Source of the DNA: Candidatus Skiveiella danica
GTDB lineage: Bacteria > Pseudomonadota > Gammaproteobacteria > Burkholderiales > Burkholderiaceae_C
Assembly: GCA_016721925.1 (NCBI GenBank)
Contig: JADKHE010000001.1
Location: forward strand, 310,001-374,000
Length of the DNA stretch: 64,000 nt
Direction: 5' to 3'
Under the pieces are notes generated by a model, which was given only the letters and a program-made list of their open reading frames with translations, was not told where the DNA came from and did not search any database. Of this stretch, positions 37,195 through 46,937 are shown one piece after another (positions within the stretch are counted from its first letter, which is position 1; each line of letters starts with the position of its first letter). The position numbers and the translations under genes are program-made.

Positions 37195-37890
37195 ATGTTG
37201 AAAATCAACAACCTGCATGCCTTCTACGGCAAGAGCCATGTGTTGCATGGTGTGGGCTTCGGCGTCGAGCCAGGCGAGATCGTCGCTCTGCTCGGGCGCA
37301 ACGGATCGGGGCGTTCAACCGCGGCCAAGGCCATCATGGGCCTGGTGCAGTGCGAGGGCAGCGTCGTCTGGAAAGGCCAGGAGATCCTGGGCCGCAAAGC
37401 CTACGAGATCGCCCACATGGGCCTTGGCTATGTGCCCGAGAGCCGGGATATCTTTCCCGCGTTGACGGTGCACCAGAACCTGATGCTCGGCCAGAAGGGC
37501 TCCGGCAAAGGCAGCCGCTGGTCGTTCGATGACATGTACGACATGTTTCCTCGGCTCAAGGAGCGCCAGCACACCGAGGCCGGCGTGTTGTCGGGTGGCG
37601 AGCAGCAGATGCTCACGCTGTGCCGCACCCTGATGGGCGATCCGGACCTGATCATCATCGACGAGCCGACCGAAGGTCTGGCGCCGAAGATCGTGGAACT
37701 GGTGGGTGAGTACCTGCAAAAGCTCAAGGCGCGTGGCATCTCGGTGTTGCTGATCGAGCAGAAGCTGACCATCGCCATGGCCATTTCTGACCGCGCGCTG
37801 GTCATGGGCCATGGATGCATCGTGTTCGAAGGCACGCCAGAGAGCCTGCGTGCTGACGCCTACACCCGCAAGGAGTGGCTGGAGGTCTGA
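37195..37890 (+). CDS. livF: ABC transporter ATP-binding protein LivF with Arg in Walker A
   Basis: 231 aa. The Walker A motif reads GRNGSGRST, with Arg40 in place of the lysine that normally contacts ATP phosphates (codon CGT). The signature VLSGGEQQML, Walker B LIIIDEPTEGLAP and switch-region LLIEQKLTIA are intact. Start chosen at ATG 37195, directly after the livG stop; the longer frame overlaps livG. The K-to-R change suggests a degenerate site in the LivG/LivF pair, with LivG doing most of the hydrolysis. I believe it recurs in related betaproteobacterial LivF proteins but cannot verify that here. Confidence 0.93.
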   Translation: MLKINNLHAFYGKSHVLHGVGFGVEPGEIVALLGRNGSGRSTAAKAIMGLVQCEGSVVWKGQEILGRKAYEIAHMGLGYVPESRDIFPALTVHQNLMLGQKGSGKGSRWSFDDMYDMFPRLKERQHTEAGVLSGGEQQMLTLCRTLMGDPDLIIIDEPTEGLAPKIVELVGEYLQKLKARGISVLLIEQKLTIAMAISDRALVMGHGCIVFEGTPESLRADAYTRKEWLEV

Positions 37891-37965
37891 TGGCGCGTCG
37901 GGCTCAGTCCCGGTCGTGACAAGGCCTTCGTGCACCGCAACAAAAAGCCCCTAGAATTCAAAATA

Positions 37966-37977
37966 GAACGATCGTTC
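37966..37977. promoter_or_regulatory. Perfect palindrome, probable TetR-family operator
   Basis: GAACGATCGTTC is a perfect 12-bp palindrome about 38 bases before the start of the FadB-like gene and 76 bases after livF. It sits in an AT-richer stretch likely to hold a promoter. Beta-oxidation genes of proteobacteria are often repressed by TetR-type regulators binding sites of this shape. No regulator gene of that family is present in the window. Confidence 0.5.
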
Positions 37978-38014
37978 GTTTTTCGTTTCATCTCTTTTCA
38001 CGAGGAACTCCAGC

Positions 38015-40125
38015 ATGACGGCTGAATACAAAGTCCACGGCGACGTGGCGGTGATCACTCTCAACAACCCGCCGGTCAACGGCCTCGGGTACTCGACGCG
38101 GATCGGTATCACCGACGCGCTGGCCCAGGCCAACGCGGACGCCGCAGTGAAAGCCATTGTTCTCACGGGTGCCGGCAAGGCCTTCTCCGGTGGCGCCGAC
38201 ATCCGGGAGTTCGGCAGCCCCAAGGCGACCCAGGAGCCCAACCTGCTGAGCGTGATCGAGGCGCTGGAGAATTCCGGCAAGCCCGTTGTGGCCGCCATCC
38301 ACACGGTGTGCATGGGCGGCGGACTCGAACTGGCCCTGGGCTGCCACTACCGCATTGCGGCGCCCGGCTGCAACGTGGCGCTGCCCGAAGTCAAGCTCGG
38401 ACTGATCCCCGGCGCGGGTGGGACGCAGCGCCTGCCGCGCGTGCTCGGTGTGGAACCGGCGCTCAACATGATCGTCAGCGGCGAGCCCATCAAGAGTGAA
38501 ATGCTGGCCATGTTGCCGGGGCAGAAACTGTTTGACAAGATGGCCGCGTCGGCTGAAGCCTTGCCGGCAGAAGCGCTTGCGTTGGCCAAGGAGATGGCCG
38601 CGAAACATGCGGATGGCAGCGCGTTGCCGCAGGTGCGCAACCTGCCTTGCAAGCATCCGCTGGGCGACGCCTATTTCCAGTTCGCCCGCAACATGGTGAA
38701 AGGGATGTCGAAGAATTTCCCGGCGCCGGCCAAGTGCGTCGATGCCGTGGAGGCCGCCACGACCAAGAAGTTTGCCGATGGCATGGCGTTCGAACGCGAG
38801 ATCTTCATCAACCTCATGTGGACGCCCGAATGCCGCTCGCTGCGCCACCTGTTCACCGCCGAACGTGCAGCCAGCAAGATCCCCGATGTGCCGGAAGACA
38901 CGCCAAAACGCGAGATTGCGGCGGTGGCGGTCATTGGTGCGGGCACCATGGGCGGTGGCATCGCCATGAACTTCCTGAATGCCGGCATCCCCGTGAAGAT
39001 GCTCGAGATGAAGCAGGAGGCGCTGGACCGGGGTATCGCCACCATTCGCAAGAACTACGAAGCCCAGGTCAAGAAGGGCAAGCTCAAGCAGGACAAGTAC
39101 GACCAACGCATGGCCCTGTTGTCCACCACGCTGAGCTATGACGACCTGGGTGCCGCCGATCTGGTGATCGAAGCCGTGTTCGAGGACATCGCCGTCAAGG
39201 AGGCGGTGTTCAAGGAGCTCGACCGTGTCATGAAGCCCGGCGCCATTCTGGCGTCCAACACCTCCACGCTCGATGTCAACAATATCGCCAGCTTCACGAA
39301 GCGACCCCAGGACGTGGTCGGTCTGCACTTCTTCAGCCCGGCCAACGTGATGAAACTGCTGGAAGTGGTGCGTGGCGAGAAGAACGCCAAGGATGTGATG
39401 GCCACCGTGATGGCCGTCGCGAAGAAGATCAAGAAGACAGCGGTCGTCTCTGGCGTGTGCGACGGCTTCATCGGCAACCGCATGATCGAGCAGTACGGCC
39501 GCCAGGGCGGCTTCCTGCTGGACGAAGGCTGCACGCCCGAGCAGGTGGACAAGGCCATGGAGAAATTCGGCATGGCCATGGGCCCGTTCCGCATGGGCGA
39601 CCTGGCCGGCAACGACATCGGCTGGGCCATCCGCAAGCGCCGCGCCACGGAACGCGCCGACATGAAGTACAGCAAGACCGCCGACCTGCTGTGCGAAAAG
39701 GGCGCTTCGGGCAGAAGACTGGCGCGGGCTGGTACGACTACGTCGCGGGCAAGCGTGACGCCATTCCCAATGCCGAAGTGGTCAAGATGATCGAGGACCA
39801 CCGCAAGTCGCTGGGTATCACGCCACGCAAGATCTCGGACGAGGAGATCGTGCAGCGTCTGGTGTTTGCGCTGGTCAATGAAGCCGCGCACATCCTTGAA
39901 GAAGGCATTGCCAACAAGGCCAGCGACATCGACATCGTCTACATCTTCGGTTATGGCTTCCCTGCGCACCGTGGGGGGCCGATGAACTATGCAGACCAGG
40001 TGGGCCTGTTCAACGTGGTCCAGGCCATGAACCGCTTTGCGAAGAACCCTCTGGACGACGCCAGGTTCTGGCAGCCGGCACCCTTGCTGGCCCGTTTGGC
40101 CGCCGAAGGCAAGACCTTCAATTGA
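38015..40125 (+). CDS. Bifunctional enoyl-CoA hydratase/3-hydroxyacyl-CoA dehydrogenase, one apparent frameshift
   Basis: FadB/FadJ-like beta-oxidation enzyme, about 703 aa after restoring one base. The N-terminal crotonase domain (1-190) has the oxyanion segments FSGGADIREF and GGGLELALGCHYRIA plus PEVKLGLIPGAGGTQRLPR. The NAD-binding domain (from about 300) starts VAVIGAGTMGGGIAMNFLNAG and contains LHFFSPANVMKLLEVV. The dehydrogenase C-terminal domains follow. The frame breaks at 39697-39704 (GAAAAGGGCG); adding one G gives CEKGRFGQKTGAGWYDY. It probably works with the thiolase 41 nt downstream. Confidence 0.9.
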
Positions 40126-40166
40126 GGCGCGCCGGACGTTCAAGCACACACGAATAAGGAATCATC

Positions 40167-41342
40167 ATGACATCCGCAGTTATTGTTTCTACCGCCCGTA
40201 CGCCGCTGGCCAAGAGCTGGAAGGGCGCCTTCAACATGACCCATGGCGCCACCCTGGGCGGCCACGCCGTGCAGCACGCGATCGCCCGCGCCGGGATCGA
40301 TGCCGGCGAGGTCGACGATGTGATCATGGGTTGCGCCTCACCCGAGGGCGCGACCGGTGCCAACATCGCACGCCAGATCGCACTGCGTGCGGGCTGCCCT
40401 GTGACCACGTCGGGCACGACCGTCAACCGCTTCTGCTCGTCGGGCCTGCAGACCATCGCCCTTGCCGCGCAACGCATCATTGCCGGCGAGGCCGACGTCT
40501 TCGTGGCCGGTGGCGTAGAGAGCATCTCCTGCGTGCAGCAGGAAATGAACAAACACATGCTCGCCGATCCGTGGCTGGTCAAGAACAAGCCCGAGATCTA
40601 CTGGAACATGCTGCAGACGGCCGAGAACGTGGCCAAGCGCTACAACATCGGCCGCGACGCGATGGACGAATACGGCGCCGCCAGCCAGCAGAAGGCCACC
40701 GCCGCGCTGGAGGCCGGCCTGTTCAAGGCGGAGATCGCGCCGATCACGGTGACGGCCGGCGTGGCGGACAAGGTCATGGGCCTGATGACCAAACAGGTCA
40801 CGATCGAGAACGACGAAGGCATCCGTGCCGGCACCACGAAGGAAGGCATCAGCGGTCTGCGTTCTGCGCTGCCCGGCGGCCTGGTGTCCGCTGGCAACGC
40901 CAGCCAGTTCTCCGACGGGGCCGGCGCGTGCGTGCTGATGAGCGAATCCCTGGCTTCCAGAAAAGGGCTGCAACCGCTGGGCCGTTTCCTGGGCTTTGCC
41001 GTGGCCGGCTGCGAACCGGATGAGATGGGCATCGGTCCCGTCTTTGCGATCCCCAAGGTGCTCGCGCGCCTGGGCCTGAACATGGATGACATCGACCTCT
41101 GGGAGCTCAACGAGGCCTTCGCTGTTCAGGTGATCTATTGCCGCGACAAGCTCGGCATCGACAACGACCGCCTCAACGTCAATGGCGGCGCCATCGCGGT
41201 GGGCCATCCCTACGGCGTCAGCGGGCAGCGGCTGACCGGCCATGCGCTGATCGAAGGCAAGCGCCGCGGCGCCAAGCGCGTCTGCGTCACCATGTGCATT
41301 GGCGGCGGCATGGGCGCGGCCGGCATCTTCGAAGTGCTCTGA
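40167..41342 (+). CDS. Acetyl-CoA C-acyltransferase (thiolase)
   Basis: 391 aa, degradative-type thiolase that cleaves 3-ketoacyl-CoA with CoA to acetyl-CoA and a shortened acyl-CoA. Catalytic residues: nucleophile C90 in NRFCSSG, His in GHPYGVSG near 347 and the second Cys in CIGGGMGAAG near 377. NEAFAVQ is also present. The usual Gly-His-Pro-Ile/Leu-Gly motif has Tyr here, a common variant. With the FadB-like gene just upstream it completes a beta-oxidation pair analogous to fadBA. Confidence 0.94.
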   Translation: MTSAVIVSTARTPLAKSWKGAFNMTHGATLGGHAVQHAIARAGIDAGEVDDVIMGCASPEGATGANIARQIALRAGCPVTTSGTTVNRFCSSGLQTIALAAQRIIAGEADVFVAGGVESISCVQQEMNKHMLADPWLVKNKPEIYWNMLQTAENVAKRYNIGRDAMDEYGAASQQKATAALEAGLFKAEIAPITVTAGVADKVMGLMTKQVTIENDEGIRAGTTKEGISGLRSALPGGLVSAGNASQFSDGAGACVLMSESLASRKGLQPLGRFLGFAVAGCEPDEMGIGPVFAIPKVLARLGLNMDDIDLWELNEAFAVQVIYCRDKLGIDNDRLNVNGGAIAVGHPYGVSGQRLTGHALIEGKRRGAKRVCVTMCIGGGMGAAGIFEVL

Positions 41343-41367
41343 CGCACCACAGGCCGGGCAGTCTTTA

Positions 41368-42297
41368 GTGGACGGGGCCGTGGACCGATCGCCGGCAAGG
41401 CGCCTGCTCTATCTGGTGCACGGCGCCGCCAGCTACTACCAGGAGGCCGCTTACTCGCTGCTCTCCCTCTGGCGGCATCCGGACACCGCCTCGATCGAGA
41501 TCGTGGTCGTGACCGATGACCCGGCCCCTCTGCAGGCCCTGATCGGCAACCCCCCGCAGCTGCAGTACCTGGTGTATTCCAGCGAGCAGCGGCGCCACTG
41601 GCAGGGGCCGCAGGGGTACATCCACCGGATGAAGCCCTGCGCGTTTGCCTGGGCCATCGACACGCTCGACCCCGGCGGTGACCGCGTCTGGGCCTTTGTC
41701 GACTCGGACACCGCGTTCACCCGCCCGCCGCAGGGCTGGCTCGACGCGGTGGAGCAGGGCAGCATCGTGCTCCATGCGCAGGAAGGCACGGTCCATGGCA
41801 ACCGCACGCATTCGCGGTCGCAACGGCGCCTGGACGACACCTGCCGCCGGCAGGCGCTGATGATCCGGGGCCGTGCGAAGCAGGTGCCCGGCGATTCGGC
41901 GATGTGGAACTCGGGCGTGATCGGCCTGCGCGCCAGCCAGCGCGACATCCTCGCCGACACGGTGGATCTGATCGACACGCTGTTTCCGATCTGCCCGATC
42001 CACACCATCGAGCAGGTGGCGTTGTCCCTGATCCTGCAGGACCGCCAGCTGTCCGTGCGCACCTGTGATGCCGAGGTGCTGCACTACCACACCTTCAAGG
42101 AATTCCGCGGCGACCTGGCGCGCTTCTTCGAGCACTACCAGGGCGCTGGCACCGAGCGCCTGCTGCAGGGCTGGGCCGACATCGACCCGAGCCTGCGCAT
42201 CGTGCCCAAACGCGAGTTCAACGCGCTGCCCAAGTGGCGGCGCAAGCTGCGACGCTACTTGGGCGGCGGCTGGAAACCGCTGCCGCTGCCGTGGTAA
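41368..42297 (+). CDS. Glycosyltransferase-like (GT-A) protein of unknown function
   Basis: 309 aa with GTG at 41368 (GTG 41380 is possible). The N-terminus reads RRLLYLVHGAASYYQEAAYSLLSL, then VVVTDDPAP. A DxD-like motif occurs in WAFVDSDTAFTRPP near residue 110. This arrangement resembles nucleotide-sugar glycosyltransferases of GT-A fold. No membrane segment is seen. It has no evident role in the surrounding beta-oxidation genes, and I do not recognise the family with certainty. It lies 25 nt after the thiolase and 94 nt before the acyl-CoA dehydrogenase, all on one strand. Confidence 0.6.
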   Translation: MDGAVDRSPARRLLYLVHGAASYYQEAAYSLLSLWRHPDTASIEIVVVTDDPAPLQALIGNPPQLQYLVYSSEQRRHWQGPQGYIHRMKPCAFAWAIDTLDPGGDRVWAFVDSDTAFTRPPQGWLDAVEQGSIVLHAQEGTVHGNRTHSRSQRRLDDTCRRQALMIRGRAKQVPGDSAMWNSGVIGLRASQRDILADTVDLIDTLFPICPIHTIEQVALSLILQDRQLSVRTCDAEVLHYHTFKEFRGDLARFFEHYQGAGTERLLQGWADIDPSLRIVPKREFNALPKWRRKLRRYLGGGWKPLPLPW

Positions 42298-42391
42298 GGC
42301 ACCCGCTGTCCCGCCACGGTGCCAGGCCCCTGGCAGCAAGGCGTGCCCCGCGATTCGTTTGTTCTTTCACCCCTTTGACCGGACCCATCCC

Positions 42392-44225
42392 ATGAACGCG
42401 CGCAACACCCTGGACTTTCTGCTCTACGACTGGATTCAGGTGCACTCGCTGGGCGATCGGCCCCGCTTTGCCGACCACTCCCGCGAGACCTTCGACGCCG
42501 TGCTGGACACCTGCGAGCGCATCGCCCGCGAAAAGTACGCACCGTTCAACCGGCTGGTGGACACCCAGGAGCCGCAGTTCGACGGCGAGAAGGTCATCCT
42601 GCCCCAGGCCACTCATGAAGCGCAAAAGGCCTACGCGGCCTCGGGCATGTTGAGCGCCGCACAGGACTACGACATCGGCGGCATGCAGCTGCCCTACACC
42701 GTGGAGGCCGCGGCCAACAGTTTCTTTGCCATGGCCTCGGTCAGCATCGGCTCCGGCATGCTGACCACCGGCAACGCCAACCTGCTCATGGTGCACGGCA
42801 CCGACCTGCAGAAGCAGGTGTTTGCGCTCAACGAGTTCTCCGGCCGCTTCTCCGGCACCATGTGCCTGAGCGAACCCCAGGCCGGGTCGAGCCTGAGCGA
42901 CGTGGCCACGCGCGCCGTGCCGGATGGCGAGGGCTTCGCGTCGGATCCGCTCGGGCCCCGCTACCGCCTCAAGGGCAACAAGATGTGGATCTCCGCTGGC
43001 GAGCACGAGCTGACCGAAAACATCATCCACCTGGTGCTGGCCAAGATTCCGGGCCCGGACGGCAAGCTGGTGCCGGGCACGCGCGGCATTTCGCTGTTCA
43101 TCGTGCCCAAGAAGCTGGTCGACACCGACGGCGCAGCTCACCGGCGAGCGCAACGACGTGGCGCTGGCCGGGCTGAACCACAAGTGCGGCTGGCGCGGCA
43201 CCACCAACACGCTGCTGAACTTTGGCGAGGGCAAGTACCCCGTGCGCGGCGAAGCGGGCGCCGTGGGCTACCTGGTCGGCCAGCCCGGCAAGGGCTTGCG
43301 CTGCATGTTCCACATGATGAACGAGGCCCGCATCGGCGTCGGCCTGGCCGCCACCATGCTCGGCATGGCCGGCTACCAGGCCAGCCTGGACTACGCGAAG
43401 AACCGGCCCCAGGGCCGGCCCATGGGGCCTGCCGGCAAGGATGCCGCGCAGCCGCAGATCCGCATCATCGAACACGCCGACGTCAAGCGCATGCTGCTGG
43501 CGCAGAAGGCCTATTGCGAGGGCGCGCTGGCGCTGGAGCTGTACTGCGCCCGCCTGGTGGACGAGCAGCACACCGGTGATGCCGGGGCCGCGGACGACGC
43601 GCGGCTGCTGCTGGAGGTGCTCACGCCGATCGCCAAGAGCTGGCCCAGCGAATGGTGCCTGGAGGCCAACAGCCTGGCCATCCAGATCCATGGCGGCTAC
43701 GGCTACACGCGCGACTTCCCGGTCGAGCAGTACTGGCGCGACAACCGCCTGAACATGATCCACGAAGGCACCCATGGCATCCAGGGCATGGACCTGCTGG
43801 GGCGCAAGGTGCTGATGGAGGAGGGCCGTGGCCTGCAGCTGCTGGCCGCGCGCATGCAGGCCACCATCGAGCAGGCCGGGCTGATCGCCGAGCTGGCGCC
43901 GCACGCCAGCGCCGTGAAGGAGGCGCTGCGCCATGTGGGTGCCGCCACGCGCTCGGCCTGGGCCACGGGCAACCCGACCGACGCGCTGGCCAATGCGGTG
44001 CCCTACCTGCAGGCGTTCGGCCATACCGTGCTGGCGTGGATCTGGCTGGACGTGGCGCTGGCGTCGCGCGCGAAGGCGGCGGGGCAGGGCGAGGCTGCGC
44101 ACACGGGGCGCCTGGCGGCCGCCCGCTACTTCTTCCACTATGAACTGCCCAAGATCGGTGCCTGGCTCAAGGTTGTGGAGTCGCGTGACCTGACCTGCGC
44201 CGACTGCCCCGAGGAGGCCTTCTGA
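42392..44225 (+). CDS. Acyl-CoA dehydrogenase (long, DmdC/FadE5-like), one apparent frameshift
   Basis: About 610 aa after removing one extra base. Three acyl-CoA dehydrogenase domains: N-terminal helical (DFLLYDWIQVHSLGDRPRF), central FAD domain (GTMCLSEPQAGSSLSDV), and C-terminal helical domain with IQIHGGYGYTRDFPVEQYWRD and the catalytic Glu in MIHEGTHGIQGMDLLGRK. An extra C-terminal acetyl-CoA dehydrogenase-like domain explains the length. The frame breaks at 43129-43136 (GACGGCGCAG); removing one base gives DTDGQLTGERNDVALAG. It is coupled to the Dabb gene by a TGATG overlap. Confidence 0.88.
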
Positions 44226-44527
44226 TGCTCAAGCACATCGTGATGTGGACGTTCAAGGAGCACGCGGAGGGCGCCGACAAGGCGACTAACCTGCGCCGCG
44301 CCAAGGTGATGCTCGACGGCTGCGCCGATATCGCCCCGGGGACAGTGAGGTTTGAGGTCGCCATCGCACAATCCGGACTCGAATGCACCTACGACCTCGT
44401 GCTGTACAGTGAATTCGAAGACCAGGAGGCGCTGGACGCCTACCAGCACCACCCCCGGCACGTGGCGATCAAGCCGTTCATTGCCGCGGTGCGCGCCGAG
44501 CGCCAATGCATGGACTACCTGGTCTGA
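44225..44527 (+). CDS. Dabb (stress-responsive A/B barrel) domain protein
   Basis: 100 aa. The start MLKHIVMWTFKE and the C-terminal YQHHPRHVAIKPFIAAVRAER with the conserved Tyr-x-x-His-Pro-x-His are typical of the dimeric ferredoxin-like Dabb domain. Functions in the family vary and include polyketide cyclase-like roles; none can be assigned here. Its start overlaps the stop of the acyl-CoA dehydrogenase by one base, implying co-translation. Confidence 0.88.
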   Translation: MLKHIVMWTFKEHAEGADKATNLRRAKVMLDGCADIAPGTVRFEVAIAQSGLECTYDLVLYSEFEDQEALDAYQHHPRHVAIKPFIAAVRAERQCMDYLV

Positions 44528-44568
44528 GCCCTTTTTCCCTGCCCTGAACCCTACCCATCGGAGACACC

Positions 44569-45363
44569 ATGACCGCACGCACTGTTCAGCAACTGTTCGA
44601 TCTCACGGGCAAGACCGCCCTCGTCACCGGCGGCTCGCGCGGCCTGGGCCTGCAGATGGCGCACGCGCTGGGCGAGGCAGGCGCGCGCATCATGCTCAGT
44701 TCGCGCAAGGCCGCCGATCTGGAAGAGGCCGTGGCCGACCTGCAGGCCGCCGGCATCGACGCCCGCTGGATCGCCGCCGACTGCGCTGTGGAGGCCGACA
44801 TTCGCCGCCTGGCGAGTGAAACCCTGGAGCGCATGGGTCCGCTGGACATCGTGGTCAACAACGCCGGTGCCGCCTGGGGCGCGCCCGCCGAAGACTATCC
44901 GGTGGAGGCCTGGGACAAGGTCATGAACCTCAACGTGCGCGGCTATTTCATCCTGAGCCAGCACATCGCCAAGCACAGCATGATCGCGCGCAAGTCGGGC
45001 CGCATCATCAACATCGCCTCCATTGCCGGCCTGGGCGGCAACCCGCCCGAGATGCAGACGATCGCCTACAACACATCCAAGGGTGCGGTGATCAACTTCA
45101 CCCGCGCGCTGGCCGCCGAATGGGGTCGCTACAACATCACCGTCAACGCCATCTGCCCCGGCTTCTTCCCGAGCAAGATGACCGCCGGCACGCTCAAGGC
45201 GCTGGGCGAGGAAAAGCTCGCCGCCCACGCACCGCTGCGCCGCCTGGGCGACGACGAAGACCTCAAGGGCCTGACGCTGCTGTATGCGTCCGATGCCGGC
45301 AAACACATCACCGGCCAGTGGCTCGCGGTCGATGGTGGCGTGAGCGTGGTGACCGGCGGATGA
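44569..45363 (+). CDS. SDR family oxidoreductase
   Basis: 264 aa classical short-chain dehydrogenase. Cofactor motif TGGSRGLG near residue 20, NNAG near 97, the catalytic Ser in INIASIAG and Tyr-Lys in YNTSKG near 165-169. The Arg after GGS suggests NADP(H). Its place among acyl-CoA genes makes a 3-oxoacyl- or 3-hydroxyacyl-type substrate likely. The stop overlaps the start of the thioesterase (ATGA). Confidence 0.92.
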   Translation: MTARTVQQLFDLTGKTALVTGGSRGLGLQMAHALGEAGARIMLSSRKAADLEEAVADLQAAGIDARWIAADCAVEADIRRLASETLERMGPLDIVVNNAGAAWGAPAEDYPVEAWDKVMNLNVRGYFILSQHIAKHSMIARKSGRIINIASIAGLGGNPPEMQTIAYNTSKGAVINFTRALAAEWGRYNITVNAICPGFFPSKMTAGTLKALGEEKLAAHAPLRRLGDDEDLKGLTLLYASDAGKHITGQWLAVDGGVSVVTGG

Positions 45364-45810
45364 GTTTCAAATTCGGTGCCCATATCCCGTTCGTGAACCT
45401 GCTCGGGTTCACGCTGGAGGTGTTCGCGGACGGCCATTCCGAGATCCACTACGCGCCCAGACCCGAGCACATGAACTCGTTCGACGTGACCCACGGCGGT
45501 GCCTGCATGACCCTGCTGGACGTGGTCATGGCCACCGCCGCGCGCAGCGTCAACCAGGATATGGGCGTGGTCACGATCGAGATGAAGACCAGTTTCATGC
45601 GCCCCGGCCAAGGTCACGCCCGGCGGTCGGCTGACGGCAAAAGGCCGGCTGATGCACCGCACGAAATCGATGGCCTTCACCGAAGGCACGATCTATGACG
45701 AAGCCGGCCTGGCCTGCGCGCATGCCACCGGTACCTTCAAGTACGTGAACCGCGCGCCCGACAGGGCCACCGAGGCCGGAATTGTTCACCCGCAGATTTC
45801 AACCGACTGA
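45360..45810 (+). CDS. PaaI-type hotdog thioesterase, one apparent frameshift
   Basis: 149 codons after removing one extra base. The hotdog-fold signature is HMNSFDVTHGGACMTLLDVVMATAA near residues 40-60, where HGG..MTLLD is the acyl-CoA thioesterase motif. The frame breaks at 45602-45609 (CCCCGGCC); correction gives SFMRPAKVTPGGRLTAKGRL and a normal C-terminus ending QISTD. Probably hydrolyses an acyl-CoA to free CoA. It is translationally coupled to the SDR upstream. Confidence 0.82.
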
Positions 45811-45841
45811 AAACCGGAAATAGAGATCAAATCGGCACGAT

Positions 45842-45882
45842 CCCGGCGTCGAATGGTCATCATCAGCTATCAAAAACGTATC
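45842..45882 (+). repeat. Interspersed hairpin repeat, copy 5
   Basis: CCCGGCGTCGAATGGTC plus GCTATCAAAAACGTATC at 24-nt spacing, filling the gap between the thioesterase stop and the reductase start. It lies 16 bases upstream of the reductase ATG, so the hairpin could affect translation. Confidence 0.7.
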
Positions 45883-45897
45883 AACCAAGGAATTTCC

Positions 45898-46913
45898 ATG
45901 CCCCAGAACAAACAAATCCTGCTCGACAACCGCCCCGAAGGCGAGGCCACCGCCGCCAATTTCCGGCTGGTCACCACCGACACCCCGCGCTGCAGGACGG
46001 CCAGGTGCTGGTGCGCCACCACTTCCTGAGCCTGGACCCCTACATGCGCGGGCGCATGAACGCCGGCAAGAGCTACGCCCAGCCGCAACCGCTGGGCGAG
46101 GTGATGCAGGGTGGCACCGTGGGCGAGGTGGTCGAGTCGAAGAACCCCCGCTACCAGCCGGGTGACCAGGTGGTCGGCTTCGGCGGCTGGCAGTTGTACA
46201 GCGTGGTGAACGCCGACCAGCCCGGCGCGCTGCGCAAGGTGGACACCACCCACGTGCCGCTGAGCCACTACCTGGGCGCGGTCGGCATGCCCGGCGTCAC
46301 CGCCTGGTACGGCCTGGTCAAGATCATCGCGCCCAAGGCGGGCGACACCGTGGTCATCAGCGCGGCCACCGGCGCGGTGGGCAGCGCGTTCGCGGCGCTG
46401 GCCAAGGCGCGCGGCTGCCGCGTGGTCGGCATTGCGGGCGGGCCGGACAAATGCACCTATGCCGTGGACGAACTCGGCTACGACGCCTGCATCGACTACA
46501 AGGTCCACGCCGATGCCGCCTCGCTGAGCAAGGCGCTCAAGGACGCCTGTCCGGCCGGCATCGACGGCTACTTCGAGAACGTCGGCGGCATGGTGCTCGA
46601 CGCCGTGCTGACGCGCATGAACGCATTCGGGCGCATCGCGCTGTGCGGCATGATCGCGGGCTACGACGGCGCGCCTCTGCCGCTGACCTACCCGGCGCTG
46701 ATCCTGGTCAACCGCCTGAAGATCGAAGGCTTCATCGTCAGCGAGCACATGGAGGTCTGGCCTGAGGCGCTGGCCGAGCTGGGCATGCTGGTGGGCAGCG
46801 GCAAGCTGCGTCCGCGCGAGTCCGTCGCCCAGGGCATCGAATCGGCTCCCGAGGCCTTTATCGGCCTGCTCAAGGGCAAGAATTTCGGCAAGCAACTGGT
46901 CAAGGTCAACTGA
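45898..46913 (+). CDS. NADP-dependent oxidoreductase (CurA-like MDR), one apparent frameshift
   Basis: 338 aa after restoring one base. A zinc-independent medium-chain reductase: SLDPYMRGRMNAGKSY in the catalytic domain, VISAATGAVGSAFAALAKARG in the nucleotide-binding fold (near residues 150-170) and YFENVGGMVLDAVLTRM. The family includes NADPH-dependent curcumin and alkenal/one reductases that reduce C=C bonds. The frame breaks at 45982-45990 (ACCCCGCGC); adding a G gives TTDTPALQDGQVLVRHH. Repeat copy 5 forms its leader. Confidence 0.87.
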
Positions 46914-46937
46914 TTGACTGACGCCTGGAGAATGCCC

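Noticed and set aside
32768..37890. Strict assignment of the liv transporter to leucine/isoleucine/valine
   Set aside because: Family members bind many ligands, and the flanking acyl-CoA genes do not support an amino acid substrate specifically.
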